From Leucobacter coleopterorum (lineage in GTDB: Bacteria; Actinomycetota; Actinomycetes; Actinomycetales; Microbacteriaceae), in NCBI RefSeq assembly GCF_011382985.1, contig NZ_CP049933.1, forward strand, positions 992,001 through 1,056,000: 64,000 bases of DNA, written 5' to 3'. The position numbers and the translations under genes were made by a program. The first letter of the stretch is position 1. Each line of letters starts with the position of its first letter. This document shows positions 44,952 to 54,608 of this stretch, piece after piece. The notes beneath the pieces were generated by a model. The model searched no databases. It worked only from the letters and a program-made list of their open reading frames with translations, and was not told where the DNA came from.

Positions 44952-46301
44952 ATGGGACGCCTGTTTGGCACAGACGGGGTTCGAGGTCTAGCCGGGGTCG
45001 ATGTGACTGCCGAGCTGGCCCTGAACCTCGCCGACGCAGCGGCTCTCGTTCTCGGGCGTTCAGCCCGGGGCGAGAGCCGTCGTGCTGTCGCCGTCGTCGC
45101 TCGCGATCCGCGAGTGTCAGGTGAGTTTATTTCAGCAGCTGTTGCCGCTGGACTCGCCTCTGCCGGGGTGGACGTGCTTGACGCGGGAGTCATCCCGACG
45201 CCAGCTGCCGCATACCTGGTTGCCGATACCGGTGCCGATTTCGGCGTTATGGTGTCTGCTTCACACAATCCTGCACCAGACAACGGGATCAAGTTTTTCG
45301 CTGCGGGCGGGCGTAAGCTAGCCGACGAAGTCGAAGATCAGATCGAGGCGGCCATGGAGCGCCCCGCGATCGCCGTGACTGGCCGTGAGGTCGGGCGCAT
45401 TCAACGTTTCGCTGATGCCGAGGACCGGTATCTCGTGCACCTGCTCGGAACCCTTGAAGGAGTTAAGCTCGACGGTTTGCACGTTGTGCTTGACTGCGCT
45501 CACGGCGCTGCTGCTGGTATCTCGCCAGATGTCTTCTCTGACGCTGGTGCGAAGCTGACGGTGATCGGTAACGACCCTGACGGGTTCAACATCAATGATG
45601 GTGTTGGATCGACGCACCTTGGGCCGCTCGTCGAGGCCGTGCGCAAGAACGGGGCTGATCTTGGAATCGCTCACGACGGCGACGCTGATCGCTGCCTTGC
45701 GGTTGACGCCAACGGCAACGTGGTTGATGGTGACAAGATCATGGCGATTCTGGCCCTCTCGATGTCGCGCCGTGGCAAACTCGAGCAGAACACACTCGTG
45801 GCTACCGTCATGTCGAACCTCGGCCTCAAACTCGCCATGGCCGATAACGGCATTGACGTCGTTGAGACCGGTGTCGGCGATCGCTACGTGCTCGAATCGA
45901 TCAATGCAAACGGCTACTCGCTGGGCGGTGAGCAGTCGGGGCACGTCATTATGAGCGAACATGCGACAACCGGTGATGGGATCCTGACCGGTTTGCATAT
46001 TGCGGCCGAGATGGTGCGCACCGGCAAGACGCTTGCCGAGCTTGCGAGCTGCATGACGGTGTACCCGCAGGTGCTTGTGAACGTGAAGGGTGTTGATCGC
46101 TCTGGCGTCGCGAACGACGACGTGCTGCAGCAGGCTGTTCACCAGGCAGAGGTTGTGCTCGGCGGCAAAGGCCGTGTGCTGTTGCGCCCCTCTGGCACTG
46201 AGCCCGTGGTCCGCGTGATGGTTGAAGCCGAGCACGAGCAGCAGGCCCAGGAACTCGCCGACGACCTGGCTGCCATCGTGTTGGAGCGCCTAGCGGTCTA
46301 G
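44952..46301 (+). CDS. glmM: Phosphoglucosamine mutase
   Basis: 449 residues. Converts glucosamine-6-phosphate to glucosamine-1-phosphate for UDP-GlcNAc and cell-wall synthesis. [12 protein letters not shown] at the start, phospho-Ser104 in SASHNP, metal loop DGDADR and the phosphate-binding RPSGTEP near the end. It works with GlmS encoded 1.6 kb downstream. Confidence 0.97.
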   Translation: MGRLFGTDGVRGLAGVDVTAELALNLADAAALVLGRSARGESRRAVAVVARDPRVSGEFISAAVAAGLASAGVDVLDAGVIPTPAAAYLVADTGADFGVMVSASHNPAPDNGIKFFAAGGRKLADEVEDQIEAAMERPAIAVTGREVGRIQRFADAEDRYLVHLLGTLEGVKLDGLHVVLDCAHGAAAGISPDVFSDAGAKLTVIGNDPDGFNINDGVGSTHLGPLVEAVRKNGADLGIAHDGDADRCLAVDANGNVVDGDKIMAILALSMSRRGKLEQNTLVATVMSNLGLKLAMADNGIDVVETGVGDRYVLESINANGYSLGGEQSGHVIMSEHATTGDGILTGLHIAAEMVRTGKTLAELASCMTVYPQVLVNVKGVDRSGVANDDVLQQAVHQAEVVLGGKGRVLLRPSGTEPVVRVMVEAEHEQQAQELADDLAAIVLERLAV

Positions 46302-46321
46302 CGAGGTTCTCAGAGTTCTCG

Positions 46322-46378
46322 CGAAAGCGCAGTTTTACATGTTTCCTTCTCCAGAAAACATGTAAAACTGCGCTTTCG
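46322..46378. repeat. Perfect 23-bp inverted repeat between glmM and a DUF3995 gene
   Basis: Arms at 46322-46344 and 46356-46378 are exact reverse complements over 23 bases, with an 11-nt loop (46345-46355). Key parts of the left arm are CGAAAGCGCAG and TTTTACATGTTT; the element is clearly richer in A and T than its surroundings. It lies 20 nt after the glmM stop. It can act as a terminator-like hairpin in either direction, but is longer and more exact than the other terminators here. Confidence 0.9.
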
Positions 46379-46418
46379 TCATCTGGTCGAGGTTTGTCAA
46401 GAGCGATATGTTGGGTGC

Positions 46419-46853
46419 ATGGGTATCTTAAGGCGCACCGCGCGCAGTGTTGGATCTACCGGGCTTCTCTCTGTGGGAGCGTTGCATCTCGTCTGGGCCT
46501 CGGGATCTACCTGGCCGGCAAAGAGCCCGCAGCGCCTTGCTGAGGCGGTTGTTGGCAACGCTAAGGCCATGCCGGGGGTTGGCCCAACGGCCGGGGTAGC
46601 CGCCGCTGCGATCGGTGGTGGACTCATCGCGGGTGGGGCACTCGGTGAAGGGCGTGCAGTTGTTGCGTTGCGCCGAGTGATGGGTCTCGGCCTGCTAGCT
46701 CGCGCGGTTGTGAACGAAGAGTTGCTGATGGACGGACTCGGGCTCCCCGCCAGCGGGAAGCGCTTTAAGAAGTTTGACCAGCAGTACTACCGTCCGCTCT
46801 GCGCAGTGCTTGGTATCGCGGTGCTGCTCGGATCACGTGACCGCAAAAACTAA
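46419..46853 (+). CDS. DUF3995-family small membrane protein
   Basis: 144 residues. LHLVWASGSTWP near residue 23 and FDQQYYRPLCAVLGIAVLLG at the C-terminus match the DUF3995 pattern as I recall it. About four hydrophobic segments. Function unknown. It is convergent with coaA (16 nt apart). Confidence 0.75.
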   Translation: MGILRRTARSVGSTGLLSVGALHLVWASGSTWPAKSPQRLAEAVVGNAKAMPGVGPTAGVAAAAIGGGLIAGGALGEGRAVVALRRVMGLGLLARAVVNEELLMDGLGLPASGKRFKKFDQQYYRPLCAVLGIAVLLGSRDRKN

Positions 46854-46869
46854 AGACTCGAACGAGTAG

Positions 46870-47850
46870 TTACAACTTACGCAGCAGTACCTTCTGCACG
46901 CGGTGGTCAGCCTCCTTGCGCAGCACGAGTGTGGCGCGGGCGCGGGTTGGCCGGATATTTTCGACCAGGTTTGGCTCGTTGATGTTGTTCCAGTACTCGT
47001 CGGCGAGCGCCGCTGCTGCCTCATCATCGAGTGACGCGAAGCGGCGGAAATACGAGTCCGGATTTGAGAAGGCGCTCTCTCGCAGGCGCAAGAATCGGTT
47101 TTGGTACCAGCGCCTAATGTCTGCGGTGCGCGCATCAACATAGACGGAGAAGTCGAAGAGATCACTCACTGCAACCGGGTGCTGCATTGAAGCGGGCTGC
47201 AGAACGTTGAGCCCCTCGACGATCAGGATGTCGGGTTGCTTAACAATGGTGCACTCGCCGGGCACGATGTCGTAGATGAGGTGGCTGTAGTGCGGAGCTC
47301 GCACTTCGGGCAGTCCGGACTTCACCTGCGAAACAAAACGGAGTAGGGCCCTGCGGTCATACGACTCGGGGAATCCCTTGCGGGCGGTGATCCCGCGTCG
47401 CGCAAGCTCATCGTTGGGGTAGAGGAAACCGTCCGTTGTAATGAGTTGCACGTTTGGTGTCTCGGGCCAGCGGGCCAGCAAGTCCCGAAGGATCCTGGCC
47501 ACCGTTGACTTGCCGACCGCTACGGAACCCGCGATTCCGATGACAAATGGGCTCTTCTGTTCCTCGGGACGCTGGAGGAAACCGCGTGTGCGCTTGTGCA
47601 TCTTTGCCGCGGCGATGGCGTACTGATTGATGAGTCGGCTGAGCGGCCGATACACCTCGGAGACTTCAAGCAGGTCGAGCGGCTCGCCGAGGCCTCGGAA
47701 CGCGTCGACCTCTGCCTCCGTGAGGGGCATGGGCGTCTCGCCCGCGAGACGAGACCACTCCTCGCGGCCGATCTCGGTAAATGGCGAGGTGAGTTCCGGG
47801 CGCACGAGAGAGTGGCTTCCGGTTACTGGGTCAATGATCATCTTCGGCAT
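46870..47850 (-). CDS. coaA: Pantothenate kinase type I
   Basis: 326 residues. First step of CoA synthesis, phosphorylating pantothenate. The P-loop [12 protein letters not shown] is near residues 103-114, and family motifs [29 protein letters not shown] and [11 protein letters not shown] follow. No clear ribosome site precedes the ATG at 47850; an in-frame ATG three codons later is an alternative. It is divergent from glmS with 31 nt between starts. Confidence 0.95.
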   Translation of the reverse strand: MPKMIIDPVTGSHSLVRPELTSPFTEIGREEWSRLAGETPMPLTEAEVDAFRGLGEPLDLLEVSEVYRPLSRLINQYAIAAAKMHKRTRGFLQRPEEQKSPFVIGIAGSVAVGKSTVARILRDLLARWPETPNVQLITTDGFLYPNDELARRGITARKGFPESYDRRALLRFVSQVKSGLPEVRAPHYSHLIYDIVPGECTIVKQPDILIVEGLNVLQPASMQHPVAVSDLFDFSVYVDARTADIRRWYQNRFLRLRESAFSNPDSYFRRFASLDDEAAAALADEYWNNINEPNLVENIRPTRARATLVLRKEADHRVQKVLLRKL

Positions 47851-47861
47851 TGTTCACAATG
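47848..47861. promoter_or_regulatory. Palindrome at the coaA-glmS divergent start region
   Basis: CATTGT-TC-ACAATG, which overlaps the coaA start codon and lies 20 nt before the glmS ATG. Outer GGC and GCC flank it imperfectly. Its place suits an operator seen by both genes. Confidence 0.35.
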
Positions 47862-47881
47862 GTGCCACTAAACTGGAATCT

Positions 47882-49732
47882 ATGTGTGGAATCGTCGGAT
47901 ATGTCGGACCAAATAATACGGTCGACGCTCTTCTCAGTGGCCTGCGACGCTTGGAATATCGCGGGTACGACTCAGCCGGAATCGCTGTCGTTGATGAAGC
48001 GGGGGAGCTGACCGTTCGGAAGCGTTCGGGCAAATTGGCTCGTTTAGAGGCGTTGCTGGAGGTATCCCCAGTGATTTCCCAGGGAACGGGAATCGGTCAC
48101 ACCCGTTGGGCAACACACGGCGGTCCGACCGATGTGAATGCGCACCCGCACCTGGGTGATAACGGCAAGCTTGCGCTGATTCACAACGGCATCGTCGAGA
48201 ACTTTGCTGAGCTTCGTGCGGAAGTTGAGGCTGACGGTGTTGAATTGCTCAGCGAGACTGACACCGAGGTCGTTGCCGCGCTGCTGGGTCTTGAGATTGC
48301 GAAGCAGGGATCGCTGGAGCCAGCGTTCCGCTCGGTCGTAAAGCGCTTGCATGGCACCTTTACGTTGCTTGCCATGCACCGTGATGAGCCCGGCAAGGTT
48401 GTGTCGGCGAGGCATCACTCGCCCCTCGTTATTGGGCTGGGTGAAGGAGAAAATTTTCTCGGCTCCGACGTCGCTGCGTTTGTGTCTTCGACCCGACGCG
48501 CGGTTGCGGTTGACGAGAACAACATCGCGATCATCACTCCCGATGAGGTGCGCATCACCGATTTTGACGGCATCCCGATTGAGTTCGCTGAGTACGAGGT
48601 TGAATGGGACGCTGATGCCGCTGACAAGGGCGGCTGGTCATCCTTCATGGCGAAAGAGATCAACGAGCAGCCAGAGGCCATCGCAAACACGGTCCGTGGA
48701 CGCACCGCAGGCCGCTCTGTTGAGATCCCTGAACTGACTGCCCTGGGCGACGACCGCCTGCGTAACATCGACCGCATCATCATCATCGCCTGCGGTACCG
48801 CCTCCTACGCCGGCCAGATCGGCGCGTACGCTATTGAACAGTGGGCAAGGATCCCTGTCGATGTGCAGCTGAGCCACGAGTTTAGGTACCGCGACCCGGT
48901 GCTCACTGACCGCACCATGGTGATCTCGGTAAGTCAGTCCGGTGAGACCATGGACACCCTCATGGCTGTGAAGTACGCCATCGAGCAGGGCGTCACGACC
49001 GTTTCGGTGTGCAACACCCAGAGCGCCACGATTCCGCGCGAGTCTGACGCGGCTGTTTACACCCACGCAGGCCCCGAGGTGGCTGTGGCCTCGACCAAGG
49101 CATTCACCGCTCAGATCACGGCGCTCTTCTTGATCGGTCTGCACCTCGGGCGCGTGCGCGGTGAGTTGAGCACTGAAGCGCTGGCTGAGGCTGTTCAGCA
49201 GCTCGAAGAGCTTCCCGAGAAAATGCGCGTTGCTGTTGATACGCACGCGGAGATCACTCAGCTTGCACACTGGATGGCCGATACTCGTTCGGTGCTGTTC
49301 CTCGGGCGTCACGTTGGCTTCCCGGCCGCGCTCGAGGGAGCACTCAAGCTCAAAGAGATCGCATACATTCACGCTGAGGGCTTTGCTGCCGGTGAGCTGA
49401 AGCACGGCCCGATTGCGCTTATCGACCACGGTCAGCCCGTGTTTGTGCTAGTGCCGAGCCCTCGCACTGCGCCGCTCATGCACTCCAAGGTTGTCTCCAA
49501 CATCCAGGAGATTCGTGCTCGCGGTGCTCGCGTGATCGCCATCGTTGAGGTCGGCGACACCGCCGTGCTGCCGTACGCCGACGAAGTTATCCGCTTGCCG
49601 CTCACCGACGCGCTGTTCGAACCGATCCTGCAGGTTGTTCCGCTGCAGTGGTTCGCGCTTGAACTTTCGACGGCGAAGGGCCTCGACGTCGACCAGCCGC
49701 GCAACCTCGCGAAGTCAGTGACGGTCGAGTAG
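47882..49732 (+). CDS. glmS: Glutamine-fructose-6-phosphate aminotransferase
   Basis: 616 residues from the ATG at 47882, which places the catalytic Cys at residue 2 (MCGIVGYVG), as required for the glutamine amidohydrolase domain. Two SIS domains follow (IIACGTASYAGQIGAYAIEQ, SQSGETMDTL, STKAFTAQI) and the C-terminus ends LAKSVTVE. It makes glucosamine-6-phosphate. No glmS ribozyme-like leader fits in the short upstream space. Confidence 0.97.
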   Translation: MCGIVGYVGPNNTVDALLSGLRRLEYRGYDSAGIAVVDEAGELTVRKRSGKLARLEALLEVSPVISQGTGIGHTRWATHGGPTDVNAHPHLGDNGKLALIHNGIVENFAELRAEVEADGVELLSETDTEVVAALLGLEIAKQGSLEPAFRSVVKRLHGTFTLLAMHRDEPGKVVSARHHSPLVIGLGEGENFLGSDVAAFVSSTRRAVAVDENNIAIITPDEVRITDFDGIPIEFAEYEVEWDADAADKGGWSSFMAKEINEQPEAIANTVRGRTAGRSVEIPELTALGDDRLRNIDRIIIIACGTASYAGQIGAYAIEQWARIPVDVQLSHEFRYRDPVLTDRTMVISVSQSGETMDTLMAVKYAIEQGVTTVSVCNTQSATIPRESDAAVYTHAGPEVAVASTKAFTAQITALFLIGLHLGRVRGELSTEALAEAVQQLEELPEKMRVAVDTHAEITQLAHWMADTRSVLFLGRHVGFPAALEGALKLKEIAYIHAEGFAAGELKHGPIALIDHGQPVFVLVPSPRTAPLMHSKVVSNIQEIRARGARVIAIVEVGDTAVLPYADEVIRLPLTDALFEPILQVVPLQWFALELSTAKGLDVDQPRNLAKSVTVE

Positions 49733-49749
49733 AGCAAGGACACGGTAAC

Positions 49750-50130
49750 GTGATCGTCGGGATTGGCGTCGACACGGTAGACATTCCGCGCTTCGAGCGG
49801 CAGCTGTCGCGTACACCAGCTTTGCGGGACAGGCTGTTTGCCCCCGAAGAACGAGATCTACCCCTGCACTCGCTTGCAGCCAGGTTTGCCGCCCGCGAGG
49901 CGCTGATTAAAGCGCTGGGTGGATCAGGCGAACTCACCTGGCACGACATGGCAGTGGCGCGTGGGAACGATCGTGTCCCCGGGTTCGTCGGAGGCACAAA
50001 GCTACGTCGTGAGCTTGCCAACAGGGGAGCAAATCGGATCCACCTCTCAATGACACACGATGCCGGAGTTGCGACGGCTTTTGTTGTGATTGAAACGGGT
50101 ACGCTCGATGCAGAACACGGATTGGAGTAG
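49750..50130 (+). CDS. acpS: Holo-[acyl-carrier-protein] synthase
   Basis: 126 residues, GTG start. Moves the 4'-phosphopantetheine arm from CoA to ACP. Motifs: GIGVDTVDIPRFE and FAAREALIKALGGSGELTW, with metal-binding Asp and Glu, then SMTHDAGVATAFVV. It is 17 nt after glmS and 2 nt before alr, so co-transcribed. Confidence 0.95.
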   Translation: MIVGIGVDTVDIPRFERQLSRTPALRDRLFAPEERDLPLHSLAARFAAREALIKALGGSGELTWHDMAVARGNDRVPGFVGGTKLRRELANRGANRIHLSMTHDAGVATAFVVIETGTLDAEHGLE

Positions 50131-50132
50131 CC

Positions 50133-51269
50133 ATGGGAGCAGAGGCAATGCGGGTCGCTGAGATCTCGCTACCCGCAATCAGGCACAACGTTGCGCGCAT
50201 TCGCGAGATCACAGGTGGATCCGTCATTGTGGTTGTAAAGGCCGATGGATACGGTCACGGTGCCGCCATCGCCGCTGGTGCCGCGCTTGAGGGCGGCGCT
50301 ACGATGATTGCCACCGCTGATCTCGAAGAGGCTCTGTCACTGCGCGAACAGGGGATCGTCGGGCCGATCCTGTGCTGGCTCCACGGTGTGCACACGGACT
50401 TCGCAGCCGCCGTTGCGGCAGATATTGAGATTGGTGTGAGCCATTCCAGGCACCTTGAAGCCGTTGCCGCCGCGGCCACTGCCCAGGGAAAAGTCGCCAC
50501 CGTTCAGTTTAAGATCGACACGGGCCTGAGTCGAAACGGTGCCGCTCCCGAGGAGTGGCAGCCTCTGTTTCGGCGGGCAGCTGAATTGGTGAGCGCGGGT
50601 GTCTTGCGTGTGCGGGGCATTTTTAGTCACCTTGCTAATGCTGGTGCAGAGAATGATCGGACACAGGCGACCCGTTTTGATGCGGCGGTCGAGCTGCTGC
50701 GGGCAGCGGGTATTGATCCCGAGATGATCCACCTCGCCGCGAGTGCCGCAACCCTGCGATCGCCGCACTTGCACTACAACACAGTTCGTGTTGGTGTTGC
50801 TGCGTTTGGCCTGAGCCCGTTTGCCGATACGACGTCGGCTCAGCTCGGTCTTGTTCCGGCAATGACACTGCGTTCTGAGATTGTTGCGCTGCGAGGGGTG
50901 CCCGCAGGAACTGGTGTTTCTTATGGCTTTAACCACATCTGTGAAACCGCGACGACACTTGCTCTTGTTCCGATTGGGTATGCCGACGGCATGCCGCGCG
51001 CGCTCAATGGCGCCGGCGCATGGGTGACGATTGCGGGGGAACACCGGCCTATCGTTGGACGAATCGGCATGGACCAGTTCATTGTTGATGTTGGTCCGCT
51101 CGCTGGCCGCTTGCAGCTCGGCGACCCCGTGGTGTTGTTCGGTGATCCTGAACTGGGCAATCCACCCGTCGAGATCTGGGCAGGGCTCATGCGCACGATC
51201 AACTACGAAATCATCGTAGGGATTGGAACACGCGTGCACCGCTGCCCCGTTGATGGAGACCGTTCATGA
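50133..51269 (+). CDS. alr: Alanine racemase
   Basis: 378 residues. PLP enzyme making D-alanine for peptidoglycan. The PLP Lys is K36 in VVVKADGYGHG; the opposing catalytic Tyr is in the GVSYGFNHIC segment. VPIGYADGMPRALNG and VGRIGMDQFIVDVG are typical. The stop overlaps tsaE by 4 nt. Confidence 0.95.
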   Translation: MGAEAMRVAEISLPAIRHNVARIREITGGSVIVVVKADGYGHGAAIAAGAALEGGATMIATADLEEALSLREQGIVGPILCWLHGVHTDFAAAVAADIEIGVSHSRHLEAVAAAATAQGKVATVQFKIDTGLSRNGAAPEEWQPLFRRAAELVSAGVLRVRGIFSHLANAGAENDRTQATRFDAAVELLRAAGIDPEMIHLAASAATLRSPHLHYNTVRVGVAAFGLSPFADTTSAQLGLVPAMTLRSEIVALRGVPAGTGVSYGFNHICETATTLALVPIGYADGMPRALNGAGAWVTIAGEHRPIVGRIGMDQFIVDVGPLAGRLQLGDPVVLFGDPELGNPPVEIWAGLMRTINYEIIVGIGTRVHRCPVDGDRS

Positions 51270-51766
51270 CGGACCTGTCAAACTTTCGCCAGCAGATCCA
51301 GGTGGCTGATCCCGAGGAAATGCACACGCTTGGTCTTCGTCTTGGTCAAGTGCTTCAAGCGGGGACGTTGTGATTCTCACGGGGCCGCTCGGCGCGGGGA
51401 AGACAACGCTGACACGCGGGATTGGTGAGGGCCTCGGGGTTCGCGGCCCGGTGCAGAGTCCAACGTTTGTGCTCGCCCGTACACACCCCTCGCTCGTTGG
51501 TGGTGCCCCACTGGTGCACGTTGACGCCTATCGGCTCGCAGGAATTGAGGAACTGGACGATCTCGATATTGATTTTGAGCGCTCCGTTGTCGTTGCGGAG
51601 TGGGGGCCGGGCTCGTTGAGGAGCGTGGCTCGTGGGTCGAGGTTGTGATTGCGCGCCCCACCGGAGCCGGCGTTGATGACGACATTGACTGGTCAGAAGC
51701 GCCGGTCGAACCGAGAGAGGTGACCGTGTTGGGATATGGTGAGCGCTGGACAGGGGAGTGCTGTGA
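51266..51766 (+). CDS. tsaE: tRNA t6A synthesis ATPase TsaE (three apparent 1-base deletions)
   Basis: ATPase of the TsaB-TsaD-TsaE complex for N6-threonylcarbamoyl-adenosine in tRNA. The ATG at 51266 overlaps alr. The start reads MTDLSNFRQQIQVADPEEMH. Missing bases: GGGG 51361-51364 (restores LQAGDVVILTGPLGAGKTTL, with the P-loop), GGG 51609-51611 (restores EWGPGLVEERGSWVEVVI) and probably GGGG 51753-51756 (gives a TGA at 51764-51766 overlapping the tsaB GTG). The third is the least certain. Restored length is about 167 residues. Confidence 0.92.
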
Positions 51767-52398
51767 GCGAGAGTGCCGAGCTGCGAGGCATCCTTGCCAT
51801 CGACACCGCACTCGGCACGAGCGTTGCTTTCGGAGCGGGAGGACAAGTGTTCGAAGCGTCGAGCGATGACGCGCTCGGTCACGCGGAACGCATAGGCTCC
51901 CTCATTTCTCAGGTGTTGAATGATGCTGGCGTTGGTCCTGATGCGGTGAGCACGGTCGTCGCGGGAATCGGGCCGGGCCCGTTCACTGGGTTACGGGTCG
52001 GGATCGCGGCCGCTCATGCCTTCGCGCTGGGACGAGGCGTGCCACTACTGCCATTGCAGGGGCACGAAGCGGTTGCGCTCGAGGTGCTCGAGCAGGGGGC
52101 TGCCGCCGGGGTGCGAGTTGTGCAAGACGCTCGCCGCCGAGAGCTGTTTGTGACCGAGTACTCAGGACTCGACTGGGCCGGGGTGCCGGTGCGCAGCGGT
52201 GATCCTCACCTGGTGCCGCGTGCTGAGTACGTTGGTGTCCCGCACGAGGTTTGGCCCGAGCGAATTCCGGCGACACGACTCGTGGAGCTGGCTGCTCGCA
52301 GACTCGCGGCCGGACACGGTTTCGAGCCCAACCAGGCGCTCTATCTGAGGGCCCCCGACGTGAAGCAGCCGGGCGCACCAAAGCGGGTGAGTACGTGA
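51763..52398 (+). CDS. tsaB: tRNA t6A synthesis protein TsaB
   Basis: 211 residues from the GTG at 51763, chosen because the protein then begins just before the first strand, GILAIDTALGTSVAF. The ASKHA-like GIGPGPFTGLRVGIAAAHAF is diagnostic for TsaB (YeaZ). It partners TsaD. The stop overlaps rimI by 4 nt (GTGA). Confidence 0.93.
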   Translation: MSESAELRGILAIDTALGTSVAFGAGGQVFEASSDDALGHAERIGSLISQVLNDAGVGPDAVSTVVAGIGPGPFTGLRVGIAAAHAFALGRGVPLLPLQGHEAVALEVLEQGAAAGVRVVQDARRRELFVTEYSGLDWAGVPVRSGDPHLVPRAEYVGVPHEVWPERIPATRLVELAARRLAAGHGFEPNQALYLRAPDVKQPGAPKRVST

Positions 52399-52856
52399 GC
52401 GAGCTCACCCTGCGTCTCGCCACAGAGGCTGATCTCGACGGCATCTGGGCGATTGAATGCTTGGTCTTTGCTGGTGAAGCCTGGAGTCGCGAAATGATGC
52501 GTGATGAACTGACCGCGGATCACAGGCACTACATCGTGCTGACCGATGAGCAAGGTGAAGTTCAAGGGTACGCGGGTCTCATGGTCATCGGCACCGACGG
52601 CGATATTCAAACGATTGCGACGGTTCCCGAAAAGCGAGGCCGCGGTGAGGGGCGGCGTCTGATGAACGCCCTTATCGCGGAAGCGGTGGATCGAGGAGTG
52701 CGAGAGGTTTTTCTTGAGGTGCGGGCCGACAATCCGGTGGCCCAAAATCTTTACAAATCGCTGGGTTTTGAGCGGATCGGACTTCGGCCCGCCTACTACC
52801 AGCCGGGCAGCATCGACGCTGTGGTGATGAAACTCGATACAAAGGAGCGCGCATGA
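52395..52856 (+). CDS. rimI: Ribosomal-protein-alanine N-acetyltransferase-like GNAT
   Basis: 153 residues, GTG start overlapping tsaB. GNAT fold: acetyl-CoA loop [18 protein letters not shown] and the C-terminal [20 protein letters not shown]. coli RimI acetylates S18; in actinobacteria the tsaB-rimI-tsaD order is standard but the target is not proven. Overlaps tsaD by 4 nt. Confidence 0.9.
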   Translation: MSELTLRLATEADLDGIWAIECLVFAGEAWSREMMRDELTADHRHYIVLTDEQGEVQGYAGLMVIGTDGDIQTIATVPEKRGRGEGRRLMNALIAEAVDRGVREVFLEVRADNPVAQNLYKSLGFERIGLRPAYYQPGSIDAVVMKLDTKERA

Positions 52857-53935
52857 ACTCCCAGGAGCCCCTGGTGCTCGGCATCGAAACTAGCTGCGAT
52901 GAGACGGGCGTCGGAATTGTGCGAGGTCGCACGCTGCTGGCGAACGCGATCGCGTCATCGATGGACGAGCACGCACGCTTCGGTGGCGTTGTGCCCGAGG
53001 TGGCCGCGCGCGCGCACCTTGAAGCGATGACGCCCACAATTGAGCGAGCGGTTGCTGATGCGGGAGTTGACCTTCGCGATCTGGACGCCATTGCGGTGAC
53101 CTGCGGCCCCGGACTCGCTGGTGCATTGATGGTTGGTGTCGCCGCGGCGAAGGCTCTGGCGATTTCGCTGGGTAAACCTCTCTATGCGGTGAACCATCTC
53201 GTAGGGCACGTCGGCGCGGACCTGTTGCAGGGGGAGAACCTGCGAAGTGCCGTGGGGGAGGCCGGAGAGCTTGAACTGCCCACCGTCGCTCTTTTGGTGT
53301 CGGGTGGCCACACGTCACTGTTGCTCGTCAGAGACCTCGTCAGCGACGTTGAGATGCTTGGTGAAACCATCGACGATGCCGCGGGAGAGGCATTCGACAA
53401 GGTTGCCCGCCTGCTCGGCCTGCCCTACCCAGGGGGGCCGCAGATAGATCGTGTGGCCACTGGCGGGAATCCGAACGCGATCCGTTTTCCGCGCGGTCTC
53501 TCGCAACCTAAAGACATGGAAAAGCACCGCTACGACTTCTCGTTTTCGGGGCTCAAGACCTCGGTCGCCAGGTGGATGGAAAAGCATGTCGAGACGGGCG
53601 AAGAAGTGCCTGTTGCTGACGTAGCCGCCAGCTTTCGAGAAGCCGTCGCAGATGTGTTGCTGACGAAGGCGCTCAGCGCGTGCAAAGACCTTGGAGTGCC
53701 GCGGTTGTTGCTCGGAGGCGGTGTTGTCGCGAACGCGCGAGTGCGTGAGTTGGCCCAGGATCGGGCGCTCGCCGCGGGGGTTGAACTGCGGGTGCCCCCG
53801 CTCTCACTGTGCACCGATAACGGGGCCATGATCGCCTCGCTGGGAGCGCAGCTTGTGGCCGCCGGAAATGCTCCGTCTTCGCTTGAATTTGGTGCCGACT
53901 CAACTCTGCCGGTGCAGAACATTCAAGTGCGCTAA
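52853..53935 (+). CDS. tsaD: tRNA N6-threonylcarbamoyltransferase TsaD
   Basis: 360 residues. Transfers threonylcarbamoyl to A37 of ANN-decoding tRNAs. [15 protein letters not shown] at the start, [19 protein letters not shown], and a metal site near [24 protein letters not shown] and [16 protein letters not shown] are also present. Last gene of the t6A operon. Confidence 0.96.
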   Translation: MNSQEPLVLGIETSCDETGVGIVRGRTLLANAIASSMDEHARFGGVVPEVAARAHLEAMTPTIERAVADAGVDLRDLDAIAVTCGPGLAGALMVGVAAAKALAISLGKPLYAVNHLVGHVGADLLQGENLRSAVGEAGELELPTVALLVSGGHTSLLLVRDLVSDVEMLGETIDDAAGEAFDKVARLLGLPYPGGPQIDRVATGGNPNAIRFPRGLSQPKDMEKHRYDFSFSGLKTSVARWMEKHVETGEEVPVADVAASFREAVADVLLTKALSACKDLGVPRLLLGGGVVANARVRELAQDRALAAGVELRVPPLSLCTDNGAMIASLGAQLVAAGNAPSSLEFGADSTLPVQNIQVR

Positions 53936-54066
53936 TTAAATAGCTGATTGTACGTCGCTGGAAAAGCGGGGGCAACGGTTCGCTCTCGGTCCTTTTGTCA
54001 CGATATGTTTAAGTGTGTGGATTTGGGGATCCGCCCTTTGCGTTCGTATATGCCTTGAGGAGCATC

Positions 54067-54498
54067 ATGTCTGAAAACCTGCCCGATAATAGCCAGCCTG
54101 CTCAGCCTGCTCAGCCTGCTCAGCCTGCTCAGCCTGCTCAGCCTGCGCCCGCGGCACCCGGCGTGCCTGCGGCTCCCGCCTACAATGCTGCTCCGGCCGC
54201 TGTTCCGGGCAAGACGCTCGGTATTGTCGGATTGATCTTGGCCTTTCTTTTGCCGCTGATTGGTCTGATTCTCAGCATCGTAGCGCTCGTTCAATCCCGC
54301 AAAGCCGGGGCTAAAAATGTGCCCGCTGTCATCGGTATTGTCATTGGTGCGCTCGCCACCATCGGTTGGATCCTAGGCATCATCATTATCATCGGTCTGG
54401 CCTCGGCTGGTATCGATGCGGCTCAACAGTGCCTCGACGGCGCAACTTCGGTGATGATTGCCGGCCAGGAAGTGCTCTGCAGCGAAATCAACTACTAA
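54067..54498 (+). CDS. DUF4190-like small membrane protein with QPA repeat leader
   Basis: 143 residues from the ATG at 54067 (TGAGGAGC upstream). Residues 1-48 are Pro/Ala/Gln-rich, with a run of six QPA triplets. Two hydrophobic segments follow, about 49-71 (LGIVGLILAFLLPLIGLILS) and 80-103, separated by the positive ALVQSRKAGAKN loop, as in DUF4190 proteins. A short C-terminal part has two Cys (QQCLDG, EVLCSE). Function unknown. Confidence 0.75.
   Translation: MSENLPDNSQPAQPAQPAQPAQPAQPAPAAPGVPAAPAYNAAPAAVPGKTLGIVGLILAFLLPLIGLILSIVALVQSRKAGAKNVPAVIGIVIGALATIGWILGIIIIIGLASAGIDAAQQCLDGATSVMIAGQEVLCSEINY
54094..54147 (+). repeat. Six tandem copies of a 9-bp unit
   Basis: CAGCCTGCT repeated six times (the last ends in G), in frame, encoding QPA x6. 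Because the unit is a multiple of three, copy-number change would keep the frame. Confidence 0.95.
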
Positions 54499-54608
54499 AC
54501 CAACAAGTAGCTCTTGAAGAGCTAGTCATGCATCAGCGAGTCGAACCTTTGGGGCGGCTCGCTGACGCTTTTGAAGCATCAGATTATGCTCTGGAGAGTG
54601 GGAAATCT

